Assembly: GCA_036897095.1 (NCBI GenBank)
Contig: JAYMSP010001203.1
Span: forward strand, 1 to 34,909
Direction of reading: 5' to 3'
DNA length: 34,909 nucleotides
Source of the DNA: Plantago elongata
Taxonomy: Eukaryota; Streptophyta; Magnoliopsida; Lamiales; Plantaginaceae
A program made the position numbers and the translations under genes. A model generated the notes under the pieces. It did no database searches. It saw only the letters and a list, made by a program, of their open reading frames with translations, and was not told the origin of the DNA. This document shows, piece by piece, positions 22,729 to 31,800 of this stretch; within the stretch, counting starts at the first letter, position 1; each line of letters starts with the position of its first letter.

Positions 22729-23085
22729 CGTAGAATTGTATTTTGTACACCAATCAAATAACGGAAGGAAATAGTTTGAGAAAGTTGAGAAGCATGTGTG
22801 ATTTTTCCATACAATAGAAATTTGAAAAATAACATTACATTTACACTATTTCTTTTTTAAAACCGACATACACTTAGTATGTATAATTCTTATAATCCCC
22901 CGTGTTAAAATTTTATATGAAGAGAATATAATCTTTCATAATATTTTCGAAATAAGTTTTTCTTTTTTAAATAACCAAGGAGCTAATATTAGTTGTTTCA
23001 TATTTAGCTTTAGATCAATCACATTTTAAATAGAGAAAGTATCTTATAAAAAGATAATCGGTAGCCACATAAAGTTTATGTTTAA
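22729..23085. repeat. Upstream-flank duplication, copy 1
   Basis: This segment shares ordered blocks with 23441-23645: AAATAACGGAAGGAAATAG near its start, then TTAGTTGTTTCA and ATAGAGAAAGTA toward its end, followed by AAAGTTTAT. The copies have diverged with indels. Together with the kinase fragment between them they indicate an old duplication of the receptor-kinase neighbourhood. Confidence 0.65.
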
Positions 23086-23221
23086 CAAAATTAATTGTCA
23101 GTGCATAAGATAATTGATAAGTTAGTATGTTTTTAAATCAACTACATTATAAACTAGTTGATTGTTAAATATAATAATTAAAATTTAATAAACTAGTAGA
23201 TTATATACTATATTATAAATT

Positions 23222-23297
23222 AATATGGTCATTTGATAACTCAGCTTTATAAACACTCCCACATCCTCTTTCCCAACACAATGCCCAGGATCAAAAT
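23222..23297 (-). pseudogene. Receptor-kinase domain fragment
   Basis: These 76 bases match 19177-19253, in the kinase domain of the neighbouring LRR receptor kinase, in the same orientation with very few differences (for example CTCTTTCCC against CTCCTTCCCC, a one-base loss). The fragment covers the glycine-rich loop coding region only; the LRRs and the rest of the kinase are missing. About 60 bases further along comes sequence that matches the gene's upstream flank. It is therefore an internally deleted relic of a tandem kinase copy. Confidence 0.85.
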
Positions 23298-23440
23298 GAG
23301 CCTTATCATGAAGACCCAAAAAGTCATTAATTACATGCGTGCAAATTTGTATTTATCCACCATACATATTAATCGAGACGAATACTCAATAGTGTGCTAT
23401 AATCACCTTACTTATCAATCGTAATTTGCAAATAACTAGT

Positions 23441-23645
23441 CGATGCAGAATTGCATTTTCTATACCAATAAAGTCAAATAACGGAAGGAAATAGTTCGGA
23501 AAAGTAAATTTTCGAATATATATAGAAATCAGACTCGAATTTTTTAAGAATGACTTGTTTTAGTTGTTTCACACTTTATATTAATCACATGATTCCACAT
23601 AGAGAAAGTACCTTATAGAAACTAACTGTAAAGTTTATAAAGATA
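23441..23645. repeat. Upstream-flank duplication, copy 2
   Basis: Partner of 22729-23085, about 710 bases away. It follows directly on a stretch (23365-23440) that resembles 21781-21870 just upstream of the intact kinase gene. This copy lacks the 845-bp insertion. Confidence 0.65.
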
Positions 23646-23889
23646 GGCTCCGTATTACCTTTTGAGCTAGATTTTCAGTTTCAGAAGTATTTTTTTAATA
23701 AAAAATTCATTATGCGAATACGCAGCTTTTCAAACAAATTAGTTAAAAAGGTAGTGAGAAGCTAATCTAATTAAGTTGTTGAAAAATAAAGATACATAAC
23801 CAACTACCAGCTAATTATTCAGCTACCAGCTACCTTTTCAACTATCAGTTATCTTTTTAACTAGTTTTGCTAAAATTGACCATAGTCTA

Positions 23890-24112
23890 GGAAAAGAATG
23901 ATTTTTTCATTAGATATGAAAATTTCACTTTTTTTACATTAAAAAAATTCACATACCCTAAATAAAAATTTACAAACAACTTAAAAATCCACATACCCTA
24001 AATAAAAATTCACAGGCAATACTTAAAAATCTATAGATATTGAATAAAAATCCACAAATACTAAATTAGAAAAGTGGAATTTCCATATATAATGAAAGAA
24101 ATCACTCTTTCC
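23890..24112. mobile_element. Palindromic MITE (223 bp)
   Basis: The first 39 bases (23890-23928, starting GGAAAAGAATGATTTTTTCA) and the last 39 (24074-24112) are inverted complements with several mismatches. The interior repeats the phrase CACATACCCTAAATAAAAAT twice, with weaker copies after it. Flanking trinucleotides are CTA and TTA, close to but not a clean TTA duplication. No coding capacity. Confidence 0.65.
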
Positions 24113-24249
24113 TTAAATTTGTAAAAATTAATTTGGTAGACGCTTAAATTTATTTTCGACAAAACTGTTGATAAGGACCTGTTAGTTGATATTTATAAAA
24201 ATATTTGATCAATTAATTTATTGATAAACTAGTTGTTGTATATACCAGG

Positions 24250-24900
24250 TCGTAAAAGCATATTCAAGAGACTTTGATATCCTACAGAGTCGTAGTATGG
24301 ATCGAATAAGAGTTTTAATTAGATTAGAATTATTATTAATTTTGGTTTTCTTTTAGTTTAATAGTTTTGATTTAGTTAGGATTATTAAGTCTACTAGGTT
24401 TAACTTGTGTAGAGCTAAGATTAAGCCAACAAGGCATAATTAAGTTCATTAATTCTAGTATAGTCATAACCCATCTATTATTTGGGTCTCAAGGTTAGAT
24501 TAGTTATTTCGTAAGACCTTTAAGGGCATTCTCGTCCTCCTGTCTGGAATGACGTCCGAGGAGAATGCTCCCGATCAGGACGTCCGGAACCGGTTATGCC
24601 CTCTCCTACTGATGTGCTATGATCTGCTTTACTTGATTCTCTTTAGGTCCAGATGCAGACTCATATGTGCTGGTGATCTGAACCTGCTTCCTTTCGGATA
24701 TAGCCCCTTTGGTCAGGATATCCCTATTACGGCATTCTTGTATGTTTTGGTCTGGTTTGACCTCGGATGGCCTTTGGTTCAGGATCCCATACTCGGATCC
24801 TTGAGGCCTTGACCATGTAACACCGAGATGTCTTAGGATCCAATCGGAAGACATCCAAATAACAGATTGGACATATTCATATATCAACGACACACTTTAT
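24250..24900. other. Unassigned block with a GC-richer core
   Basis: Positions 24530-24840 are clearly richer in GC than their surroundings and repeat short words such as GACGTCCG and CTCGGAT. Open frames on both strands (24549-24812 plus, 24606-24893 minus) show no domain. The block is probably the remnant of an LTR or another transposon, but no termini are visible. Confidence 0.35.
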
Positions 24901-25458
24901 TCAACATGCTACTAAGCCCCTACACTTTATAAGCAACTTAGGTTAGTTTAATTTTTCATTGATTAGCATATTGAAATACTTATTCTAATTTGGTTTTCAC
25001 TAGTTAAACTTCAGCTTATTTTAATACCTCATTGTCGTGAGTTATTCTACATGTTAGAATTCTAATCTATTCTTTCACTACACTTTTGTTCCATATTATA
25101 AACAAGCTAATTCAGCTACCAGTTAACATTTGCATAGCATATTTATTAAGAAAATAAATGCATCAGCTCTCGATAAATTTGTGTTAATATCGAGAGTAAC
25201 AACAACTTTTGCCAGTGGTTTGTATGAAAATGGCGATGTCATTGTACATGCCTAGGTAAAATACAAATTATTTATAATAACCTTTGACTGTCTGTGTTAT
25301 TAACATATAATATCTATAACTAATCATATGATATTGATTATCGAGGGGGTGGAGAATGTTAGACTTTAGGTGTTTCTTCTTTTGAAGACTGAGACCTTTT
25401 AAATAGTCGAGAAACATGAATGTTCACTGCACGAAAATAAGCATATTTCGTTACACCA

Positions 25459-25514
25459 AATCAAAGTAGATTTCTTGCAAAAGTTTAATCAAAGTAGATT
25501 TCTTGCAAAAGTTT
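25459..25514. repeat. Tandem duplication, 2 x 28 bp
   Basis: The unit starting AATCAAAGTAGATTTC occurs twice in direct tandem without a mismatch (25459-25486 and 25487-25514), so the duplication is recent. Confidence 0.9.
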
Positions 25515-25689
25515 ATAGTGTCACTATGTATAGAAGAGTTCATAGTGTCTGACATGTTTAGACCAGTTTCTATAAGCATAAAGTTCTCGTTGATAGTGTA
25601 TAAAACATTAATTGCCAAGTTAATTTGTGAATTAGATAAATTGTAATTCGTCTTGAAAAGAAGGAAGTTAAGTATGTTCGTTAAAATTC

Positions 25690-26170
25690 ATCTTAAGTCA
25701 ACATGTAGAGAATGTACAATCCTAGAGAAGGTCCGTCGGTATGAAAGGTCCATCTATCTAAAACAAATAAGATGAAGTTTTTAGACCCTTTTGAGCCGGT
25801 TTGCCTAAAACAAACCGACTAGGACTTTACTTGTTTAGAGACTGAGAGCTCAGGCTCGAACCTCTAAAATTAGATAGTAGAATATTGAGAGGTAGTTACT
25901 TACATTTATGAGTAGTAAATACCATCCTATTTATAGAAGGGTGAGGGAACAAAGCTCCGTCAATCTTGAAGATTGATCGGTAGGGCGAGATGTTGACACG
26001 TGTCATTGGAGATGGGTGGTGCATGACACTACTCCGACATTCAAGGTCGGATTTCAAGTGCTTAGGTACAGTCTTGGGTCCATCCTTGAGGATTCTGGGC
26101 AGCCCCATGTACTCAAGGTCGGACTTAGGTCCTTCTTTGAGCCCCATGTACTTCTGCTTAGTTCTTTGTG
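25690..26170 (-). mobile_element. Possible LTR relic
   Basis: On the minus strand there is a good TATA-like box CTATAAATAG (25927-25936). Upstream of it lies the 12-bp palindrome TGACACGTGTCA (25994-26005), a G-box core. Short direct repeats AGCCCCATGTACT and TCAAGGTCGGA also occur. This promoter-like layout away from any gene, in GC-richer DNA, resembles an LTR. No TG/CA ends, primer site or coding sequence confirms it. Confidence 0.3.
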
Positions 26171-26669
26171 TCGAATTAGCACAGATTGAAGCGAAGCTCA
26201 TCGACTTACTATGTTTAATTCGTATTGAATTGGTTGGTTCGTAGAGAAGACTTATTGAAGAACGACCTATATTTTTAGAATAATGATCCATGCTAGCTAT
26301 TAATTAATAAATGTTTATAAAATTCATTTCTTTTGTAATATGAAAAATAATATCAACATTGATAAGATGTATGTTTTAAGTAATAATATCGGTAATTATC
26401 TTGACAATATAAGCTAAATTATCTAATAGTCGTTCCAGATTTGGTGAACGTTGAAAGCATAATGAAGAGTGAAATATATTAAAATTAAAGATGCATAATA
26501 ACCAAGAGTGAAATTGTGTTTGAGATAAAATATTATCCGATTGACTGATTGTTAGTTTATTTGATACGCAACATGTTATACTTGAAGAGGAAAAAAGAAA
26601 ACACTTAAAATCGTTGATCCATTAGTAGACTTCCTCGATTACAACAGTAATTACTAATTACTTATATGG

Positions 26670-28789
26670 TCAATGACCGGTTGTGGAGTACTTGCGCATA
26701 CCTCTAGCGCGCATCCCAATCATGTAACGAAGGAGACACGAATCCAATAGAGTCTCAGGCAGTGAACGCATTACAAAGGCTTGCAAGGCATGAGGCCAAT
26801 ACGGCAAGCAAGTGGCATCGTGCCCAATCCATCTTAAGCTAGCCTTGCTATATGTTTCCGGTGACGGAATCAACAGTGAACTTTTCTTTATGGATGCCAT
26901 CTTCGTTGCAACAAGCAATGGAATCTGCACGCATGGATATTATATATGGTTAATGATTAATTTTCGCAAAATTCCTGGAGGTGGGTTGGGCCGTTGGGAC
27001 ATAGACATAAGAGTCTTTATGCCCTGGTGTGATAATCAATAAAAATATAAAATGGATGTGGGATGTATTGGTGATCCACTAATTAGATACAACTAATAAT
27101 CCACCAATTACTAAAAATTCAACAAGTATATGAAAATTCGAACCGGAAAGTCGTCTTCTAAGTATATGAAGTACTCCAATATGTGCATATTATTCACAAA
27201 CGGAACAGAGACTGAGATACTCAAATTCTTATTTAATTGTAATTCTATTGTTTTTCATGTCTTCTGATATAATTTTTGCTCATGTAAATTAAAGGGGTGA
27301 GAAGCATAAAACACCTCACAATTATCAGTTACTAGCACAAAATCCCCTCAATTATCGAATGGTAGTGAGGGTACGTGGCGCTGAGTTTAGTATAAATTGA
27401 GGGGATTTCATGCAAATTTATTAAAAGAGGAGATTCCGTGCTCATAACTGATAACTGAAATGTGTTTTGGACTGTTTACTCTAAATTAAAGTATTCATAT
27501 TTGCGATATAAGGTTGGGGGAAAGTGTGGAAGTGATCAATCATCGTTCTCTTAAACATGAAAAAGACCATATTTATCCTACAAAAGTGCTTGAATACACT
27601 CACATAAGAAGAAAAGAGATATGCATATGAATGGTATAGGTTGAATTGGATATGATATGAGTGGAATGTGAGAAGAAAGATGAGTAAAGTAGAGTATGAG
27701 GTTTGTACATAGAGTTGCGTAAGACTACCCACAATGGAGCGCCATTGGCACGGCGTCGTGCCCGATGCCGCGCCAAAGGCGCCCCGATGGTGCTTTTTCA
27801 TTGGCGCGGTGAGGTAAAGGCGCTGTGCCACGGCGCATAAAGCGCCTGGCAGCATCCACTCGGCTGCTGCCACGTCCCCTACCCTTTTTTATTTTTTTTC
27901 GTTTTGTTTGTTTTTTCGGTTTTCGGTTTTTATCCGTTTTCGAACGATAATATCTTCAAAAATACTTAATAAAAAAATATAAAAAAATAACCAACGGATA
28001 CGTTTTTTCACGATCTACAAAATGAGACCAAATTTGATTTTTTTTTAATTTTTTAATTATATGTTGTAATATATTCCTCGTTTGTTTTATGCCATTAAAT
28101 TTTAAAACGTATTCAATAAAATGCAATTTCATTAATTTTAACTTCTAAACAATTTTATGATATGAAAATTTTTTAAAAAAATGACATGGCGACGACGACG
28201 CGCCACCACTAAAGCAAAAACGACGATGACGCGCCGTCGGCTCGTCACCATTGTGGATGGTCTAAGAACCAAGATCAATGAGTCGTGATCACAATCATAA
28301 GTAGTGGTGGTCATGATTCACGATTAAAAAACAACTGATTATGTGAAATATATATATATTCAATTTGTGTGGCACTCCCGATCATGAACAGTGTTTTTAA
28401 TTTCTCTTTACTTTTTTAAAAATCATGTTAACTATTTTATAAGAGCGTTTAGAAATTGAAATTAATCAAATCATGTTAACTATTTTATAAGAGCATTTAG
28501 AAATTGAAATTAATCGATTAATGACTATGTTCTTTTCGTCTGTAAACTAATACAATCTTGTTTCTAGTTAATTTTATATACTATAAGTCAGTTCAATTCA
28601 TTTCAAATTCATTATGTACACTCAGTTCAGTATAGACAAAGATAATATATTTTAAGAAGATGCGATAAAAGTAAATAATAAAAAAAAACAAAGTGAAGAT
28701 GCAATAGCCAAAATTTGAGTTGTCGACAAACTTTAATTAAAAAATTATAAATTGTATATGTACTTAAGGTTTAATTTAATTGCATGCAA

Positions 28790-28833
<44 letters not shown>

Positions 28834-31800
28834 TTGATAAATGGGCAATTTTCATGTCCTTTTAAGATCATTAAACATCTAGACTTTAATGTTTTAAATA
28901 TTGTACTGAAGAACAAAATATGACGAAATAAAAACAAACGACATAAGTCAATCCTAACCAGTATTATACAATTTTACCCATTCATTTCTCTTTCAACTCT
29001 CAATTTAAAATTTTATCTTATCACAATCAACCTCGAACTTTTAAATTAATTTTAATATATAAACCCCCTCTTTTTTTTTTTTCACATTCTAAACTTTCTT
29101 TATCTTTAACAACACCACAAAAATAAAATAAAATTAATTCATCCTTATAATTTATGATCGATATTGACTTTCCGGACTGTCAAGACCCGACCGTTAATTG
29201 GTCGAGCCCTGACACTCTCGACCAGTGCAGTTACTCATGAACAACTCTCCGGGTGATATGTTGGTTTCACTGTACCTACACAATTTCTTTTCAACCCACT
29301 TTGTCCTCACTCGTGCACGAATCGGAAGACTTTCCAACTGATCACCCATCATAAGATTGCTCCAGAGCAAACACGCTTAACTCTGAGGTTATCATAGATG
29401 GATTTTCGAAAAAGAAAGATGCACATTGTTCGTATGAGTAACGTTCTCGTTCCCTTTAAACTCTTTAGACTTGATTTGAAATTATGGGGCGTTACACGTA
29501 CAAAGTTGCATATCGATTATGGAGTTACGTGTGTTGAACATTGAAATAATTTGCCAATTAAACTAATAATTCTAGTGAAATGTTGTTCCAATGCTAAGTA
29601 AAATAGAAAATGATTGACAAGATTGAGCATTTAGTGATCTTGAGGAGTAACCATGAATGCCATGTATATCTGAATTAAAATAGATGACATATACGAAAGA
29701 AAATTGTACCGACAAACTAGTAAAGAGTTTGATATACTGGATTTATGGAACTGAGAAATGAATAAGCATATTCGAAATTAATGGACATATAAATGGGAAT
29801 CTTACATATGAGTCCAGACGATGACAACATGGTAATGGTGATGCAAATGAGTTTATGTCTTGGTGTCCTTTTGATTAATGAATTTGAAATATATGTACAC
29901 ATGAATAGTGATGAGCTTGACTTATGATTAGGTAATGTAATTTGAGAAAGTTTAGTGATGATTAGGTAATGTAATTTGAGAAAGTTTAGTGAGTGGAGAT
30001 ATTATCTCCGAAGTAGTCCCAAAAGGAGACTAAAAAATCATGTCGGTGAACATGGATTGAATGGACAAAGTTTTTTAGGAAGTAAGGTTTCATATATTGA
30101 AACCTCTATGAACAAGTGACGTATGAGATATGATTCATGATTCATGACTCGTGAATAGTATGATTGGTCCACCAATCTCAACCTGAAGTTTAAGCATATA
30201 AAACATTAATGGAAAGATTGTTCTTACTATATTCACATGGTCCATAAGTAGTATGGTCAAAAAACTTGAGCTATCAAGAGCTTACATTATTCCATGATAT
30301 ACCTCATGATGAAGAAGGCACAGTTCTCTTGTCAAGCAAGGGAGATAAATATTGAAGAGCAATGAGGATGTTTGTGCATTTTATGAAAAATGGTTCACTC
30401 TTTTTTCCTCTCTAAATTTTATCCAGTATAAATTTCCTAGTGAGAATTTTATCGAGCCAACATTATACATTATGGGCTTGTTGGATACAATGTAATGGAG
30501 TTTTAATATGTAATTTTGAAACTATATAAGTATTTGAAAAAGTTCTTTCTGAAGAAGACAAGGCGTATATAATAGAAGTTCTTTCGTCATCAGAAGATTC
30601 GTCAAAGTACAACTTATCTAGAAATTTTGCTCTACCACATCACATTCAATATTATCATTTGAGAAGTTGGTCCAAAAGATTGAAATTGCAGTAGTTCTAA
30701 GAAGTACAATGATGCATATATTAGGGGAGATGGATATGCACTGCTTTTTTATCCAACTGAATTTGTTTTGGCAGAGTTTTTAATGAGGCAATATTCCCAC
30801 AATGTATCAAGTATCAATGATCGTCAAACTCATATTCACTTAAGGGGGGTGTAGAAGAGTTTGTATCCAGTTAGACTTGTAACTAGATGAAGTATTATCT
30901 TATTCATGATACTCTTCTAGATTACAAATAAGTTCTTGAAGCTTCTTATACTTGTATATATACCATACTATCAGTTGAATATAAAAATACATAATAATTT
31001 ATTTAGAGACGGTCTATTTTATTAATAAAATCATCTATATTTTAATTAAAATGCATATGTTCTTAACGAAATAGATATTGTTTTAATATGAAAAAGACAC
31101 TTAAAATTATGAGTAGTATATGTGTATTGAACATCGATAATGTTTTTGACAATATGAGCGGCCGTGAGTATATTGACACACACAGTACGAGGGGACAGTG
31201 AACTCAGTAGAGTGAGGTATACCAAACGGTCTCTTTAGCCACACAAGTTGAAGAGACACACTGAACATAATCTGCCAGAATTTGTGGCACTAACCCTTAA
31301 GAATATGAACAAACTCACTACACCAGTTAAATGCATTCCCAACAATACAAACAGAACACAAAACACATTATAAACTTCTACAAACCAATTTAAAATATAT
31401 ATTTTCATACAAGTATCATAACTTCAAGTTAGCATCCTATATAAATAAATACTGTGTTTTATATGTATTTATTTATATGTAGTATATATAGTTAAACGAG
31501 TGTCACAATGTTTGTACCTAATTTAATATGTAATGTTTAATTTAATTTCTGTAAAAAGTAGGCTAGGTCCTCTTCATTTCAATTGATTTAAATTTATCTG
31601 TAGTATAACAAAAACTAAGTACGTAAATTATAATTAACTTAATGGAACACAGGTGAGGTAAATTATTACCTGGCATTGTACATCAATTCCTTGGTGTTTG
31701 TATTCCACACTCATGCTCTTTGACAACATTGCCACATACCTGAGTATCGTTTTCATCAGCTAATTAATCAATTAATTTAGCTGCTTCAGTTTTCATATAA

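Noticed and set aside
23900-24060. CRISPR-like array of CACATACCCTAAAT repeats
   Set aside because: There are too few irregular units without uniform spacers, the genome is eukaryotic, and the repeats sit inside a MITE.
24549-24893. Overlapping open frames on both strands in the GC-rich block
   Set aside because: Neither matches a known domain. Open frames on both strands of GC-richer DNA are expected by chance.
27481-27873. 130-codon minus-strand frame with an Ala/Gly-rich start
   Set aside because: It opens inside the GC-rich end of the Harbinger MITE and shows no conserved domain.
29330-29410. 5S rRNA gene
   Set aside because: Only the 3' half-like words are preserved, many positions differ, and the sequence is embedded in a TG...CA LTR. 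It is a Cassandra-type feature, not a 5S gene.
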